A stretch of 57,053 bases of DNA from Clostridia bacterium (GCA_017429265.1 JAFRPG010000057.1:1-57053), one strand, 5' to 3'; shown: positions 24,884 to 33,877, counted from the stretch's first letter. Notes: generated from the letters alone by a model not told the origin. A program made the numbers and translations.

Positions 24884-25180
24884 ATGCCGGCCAAACCGAA
24901 GAAGATCCCCATGCGCATGTGCGTGGGCTGCCGCGAGATGAAGCCCAAGGCGGAGCTGATCCGCGTGGTGCGCTCGCCGGAGGGCACCGTGTCGCTGGAC
25001 CCGGTGGGGAAGAAGCCCGGCCGCGGCGCCTATGTATGCCGCAGCAACGCCTGCCTGGCGCGGGCCATCAAACAGAAACAGCTGGAGCGCCAGCTGGAGA
25101 CTTCCCTGGGCGAGGAGACGGCGGCGGCCCTGCGGGACACGCTCGCGGCCCTGACCGAGGAGGCGAAGGCCCATGGATGA
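24884..25180 (+). CDS. ylxR: YlxR family RNA-binding protein (RNase P modulator)
   Basis: This 98-residue protein carries the YlxR core: MRMCVGCREMKPKAELIRVVR, KPGRGAYVC and CLARAIKQK. The family, also named RnpM, binds the RNA of RNase P and modulates its activity in Bacillus; a similar role is likely here. It lies between nusA and the L7Ae-like gene, overlapping the latter by eight bases. GACGGAGGA precedes the ATG. Confidence 0.92.
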   Translation: MPAKPKKIPMRMCVGCREMKPKAELIRVVRSPEGTVSLDPVGKKPGRGAYVCRSNACLARAIKQKQLERQLETSLGEETAAALRDTLAALTEEAKAHG

Positions 25181-25517
25181 AGCCAGGGTGCGCGGCCTGA
25201 TGGGGCTGTGCGCGCGGGCCCGGCAGGCGGTCTTCGGCGAGGACGGATGCCTCAAATCGATCCGCGGAGGGACCTGCGCCCTGCTGCTGCTCGACGCGGG
25301 CGCGTCGCCGGCCACCCGGGAGAAATACGAACTCACCTGCAGCCACCACGGCGTGCCGCTGCGGGTGCTGCCCGAAGGACTGCTCGGGGATGCCACCGGG
25401 CGCCCGGGCGTGGCGATGGCTGTCCAGCGCGGCGGTCTGGCCGCACAATTGCTTATGAGCCTTCCGACGGAAGGCAACGATACCGATAAGATCAGCGGGG
25501 GTGCAAGCGCCGAATGA
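25173..25517 (+). CDS. ylxQ: L7Ae-like ribosomal protein YlxQ
   Basis: This is a 114-residue protein in the conserved slot between ylxR and infB. The pattern [32 protein letters not shown] and [24 protein letters not shown] is that of L7Ae/L30e-fold RNA-binding proteins, which recognise kink-turn RNA. The last ~20 residues extend past the fold. Its stop overlaps the infB ATG (ATGA), pointing to coupled translation. Confidence 0.85.
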   Translation: MDEARVRGLMGLCARARQAVFGEDGCLKSIRGGTCALLLLDAGASPATREKYELTCSHHGVPLRVLPEGLLGDATGRPGVAMAVQRGGLAAQLLMSLPTEGNDTDKISGGASAE

Positions 25518-28486
25518 CAAAAGTGAACCTGAAGGATGCCACCAAGGAACTCGCCCTGGATACAGCGAGGATTCTCTCCGAGGCCACAGCCGCGAAAAAA
25601 ACGGCGGATGATCTGGTCAGCAGACTGCGCGCGATCAGGAGCAATTTCGCGCAGAAGCATGAGGAAGAGGAAGCCGCACGCAAGCGCGAGGAACAGAACA
25701 AGGTGCGTTCGGGCCAGTCGCGCGCGTATATCGCGGAGAGCGGCTTTGTTTCCAATGACGAGGAGCCCACGGTGATCGAGATCGCGGAGCGTCCCGCCGA
25801 GGCGCAGGAGCCCGAACAGGCGGCCCCCGCTGCCCGGACGGAGCAGCCCGCGCAGGAGCAGCCCGCGGCCCCCGCCGAGGAGGCGCCGAAGCCTGCGGAG
25901 AAGCAGCCTGAAGCCGAGCAGCCCGTGCAGGCGCAGCCCGTACAGGAGGAGCCGAAGCCGGCCGCACCCGCCGCGCAGGAGAAGCCCGCGGAGCAGCCCC
26001 GCCCGCCCGTGCAGGAGGAGAGAAAGCCGGAGCCGGTCCGGCCCGCCGCGAAGCCCGTGCCCGAGAAGAAGCCCGAGCCTCCGAAGCGCCCGGCCATCGG
26101 TCAGATCATCTCGCGCCCCGGCGAGGTCACGACGCAGCGTCCGGTGGGACCCGCGGCCAATGTGGTGCGCATGCCCCGTCCGAACCAGCCGCCCCGCCCG
26201 GTGCAGGGCCAGCAGGGCCCCTATGGGCGTCCCGCGGGCCAGCAGGGTCCTTACGGGCGTCCTGCCGGCAGCCCCCAGGGTCCCTACGGGCGTCCGGCGG
26301 GTCAGCAGGGCCCCTATGGGCGTCCTGCGGGCGGTCCCCAGGGCCCCTACGGGCGTCCCGCGGGCGGACAGCAGGGCGGTTTCGGCCGTCCGGCGGGCGG
26401 TCCTCCCCAGGCGGGCAGACCCGCTCCCGGCGGAGCGCCCAGGCCCGGCGGCTTTGCGGGCGGACAGCGTCCGGCAGGCGCCGGCAGGTCGATGGGCGGC
26501 CGCAGCCGCGGACCGGAACTTGTGCCCACCGTGGAGAAGGAGCGCGTCTCCAACTACGATCCCAACAAGAAGAATTATCAGCGCCAGCACGATCCGGAGC
26601 ATGTGGCCCGCAACCGCAAGCAGGAAGCCCGCGCCAACAACTACGGCAACGGCGGCTATGACGACGACGTGATCCGCGGCGGCAAGCGCGCCCGGCGCAA
26701 GGTCAGCGTGCAGCAGACCATGGCGCCCATCAAGATCGAGACGGCCTATATGTCCGGCGATACGATCATCGTCCGCGATCTGACCGAGCGCATCGGCAAG
26801 ACGGCCGGCGAGATCATCAAGAAGCTGATGATCCTCGGCAACATGGCCACCATCAACAGCGAGATCGACTTCGACACCGCATCCCTGGTGGCCGCCGAGT
26901 TCGGCGTCACCCTCGAGCGGAAGATCGAGCGCACCGCCGAGACCCAGCTGACCGAGGAGAACGTCGAGGATACCGACGAGAACCTGATCGCGCGTCCCCC
27001 GGTGGTCACGATCATGGGCCATGTCGACCACGGCAAGACGAGCCTCCTGGACTACATCCGCAAGAGCCGGGTCACCGCGGGCGAGGCCGGCGGCATCACC
27101 CAGCACATCGGCGCATACACCGTCGAGGTCAACGGCCGTCAGATTACCTTCCTCGACACCCCCGGCCACGAGGCCTTCACCGCCATGCGTATGCGCGGCG
27201 CCCAGGCCACCGATATCGCTGTCCTGGTGGTCGCGGCGGACGACTCCGTCATGCCGCAGACCGTCGAGGCCATCAACCACGCCAAGGCCGCGGGCGTCCC
27301 GCTGATCGTCGCGATCAACAAGATGGACAAGCCCGCCGCCAACCCCGAGCGCGTCAAGCAGGACCTGACCTCCTACGATCTGGTCTGCGAGGAGTGGGGC
27401 GGCGACACGATCATGGTCCCCGTCTCCGCCGTCACCGGCAAGGGCGTGGACGAGCTGCTGGAGATGATCCTGCTCCAGGCCGACACGATGGAACTCCGGG
27501 CCAACCCGAACCGCCTCGGCCGCGGCGTCATCATCGAGGCCAAGCTGGACAAGGCGCGCGGCCCGCTGGCCACCGTCCTGATCCAGAACGGTACCCTGCA
27601 CGCGGGCGACAACATCATCGCCGGCATGGCCGCCGGCCGTGTCCGCGCCCTGATCAACGACCGCGGCGAGCGCGTGAAGGAAGCCGGCCCCTCCACCCCC
27701 GTGGAGATCATGGGCTTCGACGAAGTGCCGGATGCCGGTGACGAGCTCATCGCTGTGGGCGACGATCACCTGAGCCGTCAGGTGGCCGACGAGCGCCGCG
27801 AGAAGCTGCGCGCCTCCCGCGAGGCGACCTCCAAGGTCAGCATGGAGAACCTCTTCTCCACCCTCGAGGCCGGCAAGGTCACCACGCTCAACCTCATCAT
27901 CAAGGCCGACGTCCAGGGCTCCGTCCAGGCCGTCAAGCAGGCCATGGAGAAGCTCTCCAACGACGAGGTCAAGGTGCGCGTGCTGCATGCCGCCGCCGGC
28001 GCCATCACCAAGGACGACGTCAACCTGGCCTCCGCCTTCAACGCGATCATCATCGGCTTCAACATCCGTCCCGACGCCTCCGCCCGTGCCCAGGCCGAGA
28101 AGGAGAAGGTGGATGTCCGCCTCTATACGGTCATCTACAAGGCCATCGAGGACATGGAGCTGGCCATGAAGGGCCTGCTGGCGCCTGAGTACCGCGAGGT
28201 GCTGCTGGGCCACGCCGAGGTCCGCAACGTCTTCAAGATCACCGGCGCGGGCATCATCGCCGGCTGCTATGTCACCGACGGCAAGGTGCAGCGCAACGCC
28301 CAGGTCCGCCTCCTGCGCGACAACGTGGTCGTGCACGAGGGCAAGCTCTCCAGCCTCCGCCACCTCAAGGACGACGTCCGCGAGATGGCCGCGGGCTACG
28401 AGTGCGGCATGAGCCTGGAAGGCCACAACGACATCAAGATCGGCGACGTGGTCGAGTGCTTCATCATGGAGGAGATCCCGCGGTAA
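25514..28486 (+). CDS. infB: Translation initiation factor IF-2
   Basis: This 990-residue GTPase brings initiator tRNA to the ribosome. Residues 1-~390 are a long low-complexity arm: Glu/Ala/Pro-rich, then a block of near-identical GPYGRPAG repeats, then a basic stretch. The G domain has G1 GHVDHGKTS, the T in [11 protein letters not shown]3 DTPGHEAF, G4 NKMDKP and G5 SAVTGKG. Domains II, III and IV follow, with [14 protein letters not shown] and the terminal [14 protein letters not shown]-2 N-terminal arms vary widely among bacteria; the repeat block is unusual in being so regular. It begins at an ATGA overlap with ylxQ. Confidence 0.97.
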   Translation: MTKVNLKDATKELALDTARILSEATAAKKTADDLVSRLRAIRSNFAQKHEEEEAARKREEQNKVRSGQSRAYIAESGFVSNDEEPTVIEIAERPAEAQEPEQAAPAARTEQPAQEQPAAPAEEAPKPAEKQPEAEQPVQAQPVQEEPKPAAPAAQEKPAEQPRPPVQEERKPEPVRPAAKPVPEKKPEPPKRPAIGQIISRPGEVTTQRPVGPAANVVRMPRPNQPPRPVQGQQGPYGRPAGQQGPYGRPAGSPQGPYGRPAGQQGPYGRPAGGPQGPYGRPAGGQQGGFGRPAGGPPQAGRPAPGGAPRPGGFAGGQRPAGAGRSMGGRSRGPELVPTVEKERVSNYDPNKKNYQRQHDPEHVARNRKQEARANNYGNGGYDDDVIRGGKRARRKVSVQQTMAPIKIETAYMSGDTIIVRDLTERIGKTAGEIIKKLMILGNMATINSEIDFDTASLVAAEFGVTLERKIERTAETQLTEENVEDTDENLIARPPVVTIMGHVDHGKTSLLDYIRKSRVTAGEAGGITQHIGAYTVEVNGRQITFLDTPGHEAFTAMRMRGAQATDIAVLVVAADDSVMPQTVEAINHAKAAGVPLIVAINKMDKPAANPERVKQDLTSYDLVCEEWGGDTIMVPVSAVTGKGVDELLEMILLQADTMELRANPNRLGRGVIIEAKLDKARGPLATVLIQNGTLHAGDNIIAGMAAGRVRALINDRGERVKEAGPSTPVEIMGFDEVPDAGDELIAVGDDHLSRQVADERREKLRASREATSKVSMENLFSTLEAGKVTTLNLIIKADVQGSVQAVKQAMEKLSNDEVKVRVLHAAAGAITKDDVNLASAFNAIIIGFNIRPDASARAQAEKEKVDVRLYTVIYKAIEDMELAMKGLLAPEYREVLLGHAEVRNVFKITGAGIIAGCYVTDGKVQRNAQVRLLRDNVVVHEGKLSSLRHLKDDVREMAAGYECGMSLEGHNDIKIGDVVECFIMEEIPR
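26210..26399 (+). repeat. GPYGRPAG repeat block inside infB
   Basis: Five nearly identical GPYGRPAG units, separated by QQ, SPQ or GPQ, plus a degenerate GGFGRPAG, lie in the IF-2 N-terminal arm. At DNA level the units GGGCCCCTATGGGCGTCC and GGTCCTTACGGGCGTCC differ mainly at third positions, so protein sequence is being kept. The unit number may vary between strains. Confidence 0.85.
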
Positions 28487-28500
28487 TCCCAGATCATCCA

Positions 28501-28536
28501 CAACGGCCGGAGCGACGGACTGTCCTCCGGCCGTTG
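28501..28536. terminator. Strong hairpin after infB
   Basis: CAACGGCCGGAG (28501-28512) and CTCCGGCCGTTG (28525-28536) form a perfect 12-bp stem with a 12-base loop, 15 bases after the infB stop. No T-run follows, so it may slow or process the transcript rather than end it. It could protect the infB mRNA end. Confidence 0.5.
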
Positions 28537-28537
28537 C

Positions 28538-28587
28538 TGACAATGTAGTGACAGTGTATTGACAACAGACGCGCGAGCCGCTATACT
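28538..28587 (+). promoter_or_regulatory. Promoter and phased operator of the toxin-antitoxin pair
   Basis: TTGACA (28559-28564) and TATACT (28582-28587) with a 17-base spacer form a near-ideal promoter. TGACA occurs at 28538, 28549 and 28560, exactly 11 bp apart; the last copy is part of the -35. The three copies face the same side of the helix, as expected of an operator bound by the antitoxin. Confidence 0.75.
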
Positions 28588-28605
28588 CATGCTGAGGTGA
28601 TGAAC

Positions 28606-28926
28606 ATGACCGACCTGAACGTGACGACAGCCCCGAAGACCGCAACCTTCCAGATGCGCATCAACCCGGAGATCAAGGCGGAGGCGGAGAGGATCTTCGC
28701 ACGCTCCGGACTGACCATGACGGATGCGGTGAACATGTTCCTGCAGCAGACCATCAACGAGGAAGGCTTTCCCATGGGCATGACACGGGCCGGCCGTGAA
28801 ATGCTCCGCCAGCAGGCGATCGCGGCGCTGTTTGACGAGATCGAAAAGGGAAGATCCTCCGTCCGGACAGAAGATGACTGGATCGATGGCGACGAGATCC
28901 TCCGGGAGTTCGGAGGATCACAATGA
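28606..28926 (+). CDS. RelB/DinJ family antitoxin
   Basis: This 106-residue protein has the RelB/DinJ ribbon-helix-helix opening (TATFQMRINPEIKAEAERIF, SGLTMTDAVNMFLQQ), which dimerises and binds operator DNA. The C-terminal half, with FDEIEKGRSS and an acidic DDWIDGDEIL, would wrap the toxin. I chose ATG 28606, eight bases after GAGG; GTG 28597 and ATG 28600 are in the same frame. It overlaps the toxin gene by ATGA. The pair sits inside the infB-rbfA interval of a normally unbroken operon, with less GC-rich DNA than its neighbours. Confidence 0.88.
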   Translation: MTDLNVTTAPKTATFQMRINPEIKAEAERIFARSGLTMTDAVNMFLQQTINEEGFPMGMTRAGREMLRQQAIAALFDEIEKGRSSVRTEDDWIDGDEILREFGGSQ

Positions 28927-29228
28927 AGATCCGGTATGCGCCGCAGGCAAAAAAGGACCTTGAAGAAATCCGCGATTATATCGCCGTCAAACTGCGGAAT
29001 CCGGATGCCGCAGCCGCAACGACGCGCCGCATCACAAGGGATGCGCTGCGCCTGACAAGGCAGCCGTATCTGGGCGTATCGGTAGAGGAAAAGACAGGAA
29101 AAAGAACAGATGCCCGGATTCTTGTCTCGGGGAGATACTGGGTTGTTTACGAGGTTCACGAACACATAGATGTGCTGCGTATCCTCGATACGCGCATGGA
29201 TTTCTTCCGGAATCTGGGCTCGTTTTGA
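28923..29228 (+). CDS. RelE/ParE family toxin
   Basis: This 101-residue protein has the RelE/ParE fold signature: YAPQAKKDLEEIRDYIA at the start, a basic middle (RRITRDALRLTRQPYLG) and YWVVYEVHEHIDVLRILDTRMDF at the end. Length and the final beta strands suit ParE/RelE toxins, which act on gyrase or on ribosome-bound mRNA; the type cannot be settled by eye. It starts at an ATG overlapping the antitoxin stop, the standard arrangement. Confidence 0.88.
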   Translation: MKIRYAPQAKKDLEEIRDYIAVKLRNPDAAAATTRRITRDALRLTRQPYLGVSVEEKTGKRTDARILVSGRYWVVYEVHEHIDVLRILDTRMDFFRNLGSF

Positions 29229-29286
29229 GAACGGCCCGGGATACGAACGCAAGACTGTTCCGCCCGAGCCTGAGACCGATGACACA

Positions 29287-29322
29287 GGGAACGATCCGCG
29301 CCTCAGGCGGATGCGCGTTCCC
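29287..29322 (+). other. Bulged hairpin upstream of rbfA
   Basis: GGGAACG-ATCCGC (29287-29299) pairs with GCGGAT (29307-29312) and CGTTCCC (29316-29322), leaving a three-base bulge. It lies between the toxin gene and the rbfA ribosome binding site and has no T-run. It may be a processing or stabilising element of the mRNA. Confidence 0.45.
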
Positions 29323-29349
29323 GATACCCTCTCAAAGGAGGCATGAACC

Positions 29350-29748
29350 GTGCCAGCCAACCGCAATACCTACAACCGCATCGACCGCATCTCCGAGGAG
29401 GTGCGGCGCGAGGTCGACCGCATCATCCGCGATGAGCTCAATGATCCGCGGATCAGCGGCACCTTTTCCGTCACCCGGGCGGAGGTCACCCGCGACCTGC
29501 GCTACGCGAAGATCTTCGTGAGCGTCCTCGAGGACGCGCAGCGCAAGCCGCTGATGGATGCCCTCAAGAGCGCCTCGGGCTTTATCCGCCACGCCCTGGC
29601 GAAGGAGATGATCATCCGCCAGAGCCCGGAACTGATCTTCGTCGAGGACCGGAACATCGCCTACGGGGCGCACATCGCCCAGGTCCTGCACGAGGTGGGC
29701 GCGGATCAGCTGCCCCCGCCCGAAGAGGAGGAAAACGGCGATGCGTGA
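29350..29748 (+). CDS. rbfA: Ribosome-binding factor A
   Basis: This 132-residue protein binds the 30S subunit during late maturation. The KH-like fold is visible as RISEEVRREVDRIIRDEL, DPRISGTFSVTRAEVTRDLRYAKIFVSV, and the end segment RQSPELIFVEDRNIAYG. It starts with GTG, seven bases after AAAGGAGG. The product overlaps nrnA by eight bases. Its separation from infB by a toxin-antitoxin pair is unusual. Confidence 0.95.
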   Translation: MPANRNTYNRIDRISEEVRREVDRIIRDELNDPRISGTFSVTRAEVTRDLRYAKIFVSVLEDAQRKPLMDALKSASGFIRHALAKEMIIRQSPELIFVEDRNIAYGAHIAQVLHEVGADQLPPPEEEENGDA

Positions 29749-30727
29749 GGGGATCCCCGCGGTCGCGGAGGCTGTCCGGCAGGCCGCCTCGGTGGCGGTC
29801 TGCTGCCACCTGAACCCCGACGGGGACGCGATCGGCACGGCGCTGGCCCTGCGGCTGGCCCTGCTCCGGGTGGGAAAGCGGGTCGAGGTCTTCTGCAGGG
29901 ACCGGGTGCCGGACCTGGTGGCTATGCTCCCGGGTGCGGAGACCGTCCGGAGCTTTGAGAGCCTTCGGGAAGGCGAGCGCTTCGACCTGCTGTTCACGGT
30001 GGACGTGTCCGACAAGAGCCGGCTCGGGGAGGGCGCGTTCGAGCGCATGGCGGCGGTCTGCGGCGATACCTGCCAGGTGGACCACCATGAGACCAACCCG
30101 CTGTTCTGCCGCGTGAACTGTGTGGACGGCAGCGCACCCGCGGCGGGGCTGATCCTGCGGGAGCTGCTGGCGGCCCTCGGCGTTCCCCTGGATCGGGAGA
30201 TGGCGGAATGCCTCTACGCGGCCATCGCCACCGACACCGGGAACTTCAGTTTCGGCAACGTGACGCCCGAGGCCTACCGGACGGCGGCGGAACTGCTCGA
30301 GGCCGGCCTGCCCCTGGCGGAGATGAACCGCAGGCTCTTCGTCCTTCAGCCCGAGGCCCAGGTGCGGCTGACGGGCCGTGCGATCGGATCCATGCGGGTC
30401 TTCCACGGCGGAGAAGCTGCGGTGATGACCCTGAGCCGGAAGGATTTTGAGGACTGCGGCGCGCGGACGGAGCACGCGGACACCGTGGTCAACCGGGCGC
30501 TGGCGGTGCAGGGCGTGCGCCTTGCGGCTCTCCTCCGGGAGGACGGCGGCCGAACGAAGGCCAGTCTGCGCTCGGTCGCGCCGGACACGGTCAGCGGGAT
30601 CGCGGCGGCGTTCGGCGGCGGCGGCCACGCACAGGCGGCGGGCTGCACCCTCGATCTTCCGCTCGACGAAGCGGCGGAGCGCATCGCGGAAGCCTTCCGC
30701 TTGGCCCTGGACGGGGGGAAGGCATGA
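29741..30727 (+). CDS. nrnA: DHH phosphoesterase, NrnA-like
   Basis: This 328-residue enzyme belongs to the DHH/DHHA1 family that degrades short oligoribonucleotides and pAp in Bacillota. Metal-binding motifs are CCHLNPDGDAIG, VDVSD and VDHHETN (the DHH core), then ATDTGNF. The C-terminal DHHA1 domain carries AAFGGGGHAQAAGCTL. The usual place of nrnA in this lineage is between rbfA and truB, as here. It overlaps truB by four bases (ATGA). Confidence 0.92.
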   Translation: MREGIPAVAEAVRQAASVAVCCHLNPDGDAIGTALALRLALLRVGKRVEVFCRDRVPDLVAMLPGAETVRSFESLREGERFDLLFTVDVSDKSRLGEGAFERMAAVCGDTCQVDHHETNPLFCRVNCVDGSAPAAGLILRELLAALGVPLDREMAECLYAAIATDTGNFSFGNVTPEAYRTAAELLEAGLPLAEMNRRLFVLQPEAQVRLTGRAIGSMRVFHGGEAAVMTLSRKDFEDCGARTEHADTVVNRALAVQGVRLAALLREDGGRTKASLRSVAPDTVSGIAAAFGGGGHAQAAGCTLDLPLDEAAERIAEAFRLALDGGKA

Positions 30728-31620
30728 ACGGATTCCTCAATATCCTCAAGCCCCCGGGCATGACGAGCGCGGCGGTCGTCGGCGCGGTGAAGCGCCTCAC
30801 CGGCGAGAAGCGCGTCGGCCATGCCGGGACTCTCGACCCGGAAGCCGCCGGTGTCCTGCCCGTGATGATCGGTCAGGCGACGCGGCTGTTCGACTTCCTG
30901 GCCGACAAGGAGAAGACCTATGTCGCCGAGTGCGCCTTCGGCCTGGCGACCGACACCCAGGACGCCCAGGGTACGGTGACCGCGGAGAGCGGCGCTGTCC
31001 CGACCGCGGAACAGGTGGCCGCCGCGGCGCGGGCGCTGACCGGCGACATACAGCAGCGCCCCGGGGCCTACAGCGCGGTGAAGCGCGACGGAAAGCGGCT
31101 CTATGAGCTGGCCCGGGCCGGGATCGAGGCCGAGGCGCCCCTGCGCACGGTGCACATCGAGCGCATTGACCTCCATGGCCGGACCGACCGCGGCGGCTGG
31201 ATGATGACGGTGGACTGCGGCCGCGGCACCTACATCCGCTCCCTCTGCGAGGACATGGGGAAGCTCTGCGGCTGCCCGTCGCACATGCGCTTTCTCCTGC
31301 GCACCCGCAGCGGCGCCTTCTCCCTCGACACGGCGATGCCACTCGAGGAGGCGCGGGAACTCGCGGAGCGGGGAGAGCTCGCCGCGCGGCTGCTCAGCCC
31401 CGACTGGCCCCTCGGCCACCTGCCCCGGCTCGATCTGCCGGAGGCCTGGTGGAAGAAGGCCCGCAGCGGCGTTCACCTGCCCCTGGCCCTGCTGGGGGAG
31501 GACACAGAGACGGAAAGCCCCGTCCGGATCTACGCGGACGGACATTTCACTGGCATCGCGGCTCCGGACCGGGAGGGCGAACTCCTCCGCTGGCGGATCG
31601 TGATGACCGACGAGACCTGA
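30724..31620 (+). CDS. truB: tRNA pseudouridine-55 synthase TruB
   Basis: This 298-residue enzyme converts U55 of tRNAs to pseudouridine. The N-terminal NGFLNILKPPGMTS and the catalytic motif RVGHAGTLDPEAAG with Asp38 are clear, as are AYSAVKRDGKRLYELARAG and the later CGRGTYIRSLCEDMG. The C-terminal ~70 residues form the small extra domain of bacterial TruB. It ends the conserved translation operon; 30 bases separate it from the DUF1292 gene. Confidence 0.96.
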   Translation: MNGFLNILKPPGMTSAAVVGAVKRLTGEKRVGHAGTLDPEAAGVLPVMIGQATRLFDFLADKEKTYVAECAFGLATDTQDAQGTVTAESGAVPTAEQVAAAARALTGDIQQRPGAYSAVKRDGKRLYELARAGIEAEAPLRTVHIERIDLHGRTDRGGWMMTVDCGRGTYIRSLCEDMGKLCGCPSHMRFLLRTRSGAFSLDTAMPLEEARELAERGELAARLLSPDWPLGHLPRLDLPEAWWKKARSGVHLPLALLGEDTETESPVRIYADGHFTGIAAPDREGELLRWRIVMTDET

Positions 31621-31650
31621 ATTCGATTGATTATTGAGGAGGAAAAGACC

Positions 31651-31968
31651 ATGCAGGAAGAATTCGACAACATCATTGAACTGGTGGATGACGAGGGCGA
31701 AGAGGTCCGTTTCGGCCTGATCGCCGTGCTGGAGCACGAGGGTGACACCTATCTGGCCCTGGAAGTCCTCGACGAGGAGGACACGGAGAACGACGAGGGC
31801 GACGCGGAGGTCGTCTTCATGCTCGTGACCCGCGACGAGAACGAGGAAGACTGCTACGAACCCGTGACCGACGACGACCTGAACGAGACCCTCTTCGAGC
31901 TCTTCCTCGAGAAACTCGACGAGTCTGAGGAGGCCGAGGGCGAGAATGACGGCGAGGGCGCGGAGTAA
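31651..31968 (+). CDS. DUF1292 family acidic protein
   Basis: This 105-residue, very acidic protein matches the DUF1292 pattern of small Bacillota proteins: NIIELVDDEGEEVRF, an AVLEHEGDTYLAL core and a VVFMLV strand. The C-terminus is almost only Glu, Asp and Gly. The role of the family is unknown. The start is ATG 31651 after TTGAGGAGG; an in-frame TTG at 31627 is less likely. Confidence 0.82.
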   Translation: MQEEFDNIIELVDDEGEEVRFGLIAVLEHEGDTYLALEVLDEEDTENDEGDAEVVFMLVTRDENEEDCYEPVTDDDLNETLFELFLEKLDESEEAEGENDGEGAE

Positions 31969-32021
31969 ACCTTACTGAAGCGATAGCAAGGTTATTCCTC
32001 AAATTTTCGAGGAGGCTTTTG

Positions 32022-33680
32022 ATGTGGGCAAAAAAAACGAACATTTTATGGATGTGTTTAGTATTCACACTACTTCTGTCGTCATGTGCGCGGAAAGCAC
32101 CGCTCGAGACCCAGAGCAGTATTGCGACGGATACTTCACTTGATCGTGCAACAAATACGGATCTCACCGTTCTAGCAGAAACCAAAGAAGAAAGCAAACC
32201 TGTATCGGCGGAAGCTGTCGCAGTAGTTGAAGTCAAGAGTATCTTAGGCAGCGGGAGAACGGAAGGGAAGCAGCGTATTCCAAACCATTCCGAGGTCGAA
32301 GTATTTAAGGAAGATGGACGGTTTGGATTAAGATATGCCGGGACCGTTGTGCAGGATGCTGTTTGGCAGGAATTGAAAAGGATGCCGTTTGATAATTCTT
32401 TCTATTGTGCCCAGATGAACGGATTACTTGGCGTGGTGGGGATTGACGGATCTATGCCAATTGAGCCCATCTGCGAGAGAATTGAACCCTTTGTAGATCA
32501 GGATAAGAACTATTACGTTGTGGAAATCGATGGGCTGTATGGGTTGCTGGATGCAGCTTTTAGATACATAGAAGAGCCAACATGGAAATATGTGTACACA
32601 GAATTGGATCAATGCACAGGTTATATTATTGTCTCAGCGTCAGATGGTAACTATTTATATTCTCTTGAACAGAAAAAAACTGTAGGCAGTTCTATGAGCA
32701 CCAGTGTGAAATATGCCCGGGCTCTCTCAGATGGTATCATTCTGCTGACAGGTAACAATTATTCAGCATATTTCGGGGATGTACCTTATATTTTGGGGAA
32801 CGGCCTTTATGAAGGATCTTATATGATGGGGGCATACTCCCCTTATGAACCGCAAAACAGATATGCGGTTTGTGTCTATAGCACAGAACTGGACAAGACC
32901 ATGTGGAAAGGCAGTACCTTTGACCGCGGGTATGCGAATTATTACCGACCAAGTCCGCAATTCCTTGATGTCGAGATACTTTCTCAAGGGGTGGTGGTTT
33001 CGTATCTTGATTCAAGCCATCGTGGCGATCCTTATTATATCATCAAAAACGGTATTATTGCGTTTTCAAACGGGGTGACCAGATGTTACCTCAGCGCAAA
33101 GAAAACTTATATTCCCTTTGATGATGGTCAAAGTGCTTCTGTCGAAAACCCAGTCAGATATAGTACCTATGATGGTGCTTTTGACGAGTACAAAGTTATC
33201 AAGGATGCGTTTTCTTCCTTGTCTATCAAGCCTTTGGGAGAGGGTGTATGCCTTGGGCAAAACGGTTCATCATGCTGGCTTTATAATCTGAAAGGTGAAG
33301 GCGAAAAAATCTGCGAGTTTAGCTTGAATCCTGAGCAACTGGATAATATCCAGTATAAAGACGGAATACCTTATCTGGTTTTTCATTATAGCGGATACCG
33401 TCAGGAAGGCTATCAATCATTATTCGCAGAGGGCTGGATGTCCGTAAACCTGTCCACAGGTGTTGCAAAGGAAATTGAGAGTATTCAGACGATGGCCTCC
33501 TTTTCCGAAGGCCTGGCAGCTGTACAGAATACGGAAAGAAAATGGGGCTACATTGATGCGGAGGGGGAACTGGTTATTGATTATCAGTTTGACGAGGCAG
33601 ACCCATTCCATGACGGCCAGGCGATAGTGATCATAAACTATAAGAAACATAAGGTTGACAAGCAAGGCAATATCACTTGA
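32022..33680 (+). CDS. WG-repeat lipoprotein
   Basis: This is a 552-residue secreted lipoprotein. The signal peptide (residues 1-~22) ends in LLLSSC, a lipobox with Cys23. The mature part has WG-type repeats: DGRFGLRYAG, NGLLGVVGIDG, DGLYGLLDAAF and, near the end, KWGYIDAEGELVIDYQFDEADPF. Such repeats are thought to form beta propellers or blades on the cell surface. The gene is clearly more AT-rich than both neighbours and uses different codons, so recent acquisition is likely. GAGGAGG lies six bases before ATG 32022. The ligand or partner is unknown. Confidence 0.82.
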   Translation: MWAKKTNILWMCLVFTLLLSSCARKAPLETQSSIATDTSLDRATNTDLTVLAETKEESKPVSAEAVAVVEVKSILGSGRTEGKQRIPNHSEVEVFKEDGRFGLRYAGTVVQDAVWQELKRMPFDNSFYCAQMNGLLGVVGIDGSMPIEPICERIEPFVDQDKNYYVVEIDGLYGLLDAAFRYIEEPTWKYVYTELDQCTGYIIVSASDGNYLYSLEQKKTVGSSMSTSVKYARALSDGIILLTGNNYSAYFGDVPYILGNGLYEGSYMMGAYSPYEPQNRYAVCVYSTELDKTMWKGSTFDRGYANYYRPSPQFLDVEILSQGVVVSYLDSSHRGDPYYIIKNGIIAFSNGVTRCYLSAKKTYIPFDDGQSASVENPVRYSTYDGAFDEYKVIKDAFSSLSIKPLGEGVCLGQNGSSCWLYNLKGEGEKICEFSLNPEQLDNIQYKDGIPYLVFHYSGYRQEGYQSLFAEGWMSVNLSTGVAKEIESIQTMASFSEGLAAVQNTERKWGYIDAEGELVIDYQFDEADPFHDGQAIVIINYKKHKVDKQGNIT

Positions 33681-33735
33681 TATGACAATTGACGAGAACT
33701 TATCCACTCATCAGTCGGGCAGTCGGATACCATTT

Positions 33736-33766
33736 CAGCAAAGCCGGTTATGTACCGGCTTTGCTG
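33736..33766. terminator. Hairpin after the WG lipoprotein gene
   Basis: CAGCAAAGCCGGT (33736-33748) and ACCGGCTTTGCTG (33754-33766) form a perfect 13-bp stem with loop TATGT. Only a short T/C stretch follows, so termination may depend on the long stem or work in both directions. Confidence 0.6.
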
Positions 33767-33841
33767 TCATTATGGGTGTTGCTGGTGAGAAAACAAATCG
33801 CCGACAAGGCCTCCTGCTTGTGTGATTGAATGTATTGCACC

Positions 33842-33877
33842 GGGATCGGCAACATTATACTACATCATGCCGATCCC
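33842..33877. repeat. Inverted repeat between the WG gene and the helicase gene
   Basis: GGGATCGGCA (33842-33851) is exactly mirrored by TGCCGATCCC (33868-33877) around a 16-base centre that contains TATACT. It could be an operator covering a -10 element or a large hairpin. The 33681-33958 gap also holds the hairpin at 33736 and a promoter at 33889; no gene is seen. Confidence 0.5.

Noticed and set aside
20276..24987. Long minus-strand frames across the ABC exporter and across rimP-nusA
   Set aside because: The plus strand encodes complete conserved proteins with ribosome binding sites; the antisense products match no protein pattern.
26210..26399. A CRISPR-like or tandem repeat array
   Set aside because: The repeats are in frame within infB, without unique spacers; they are a protein repeat.
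24836..28645. A 1269-codon open frame on the minus strand across infB, ylxQ and ylxR
   Set aside because: It is antisense to well-conserved genes. Long antisense frames are expected in GC-rich DNA, and the product is low-complexity His/Gly/Leu/Arg without domains.
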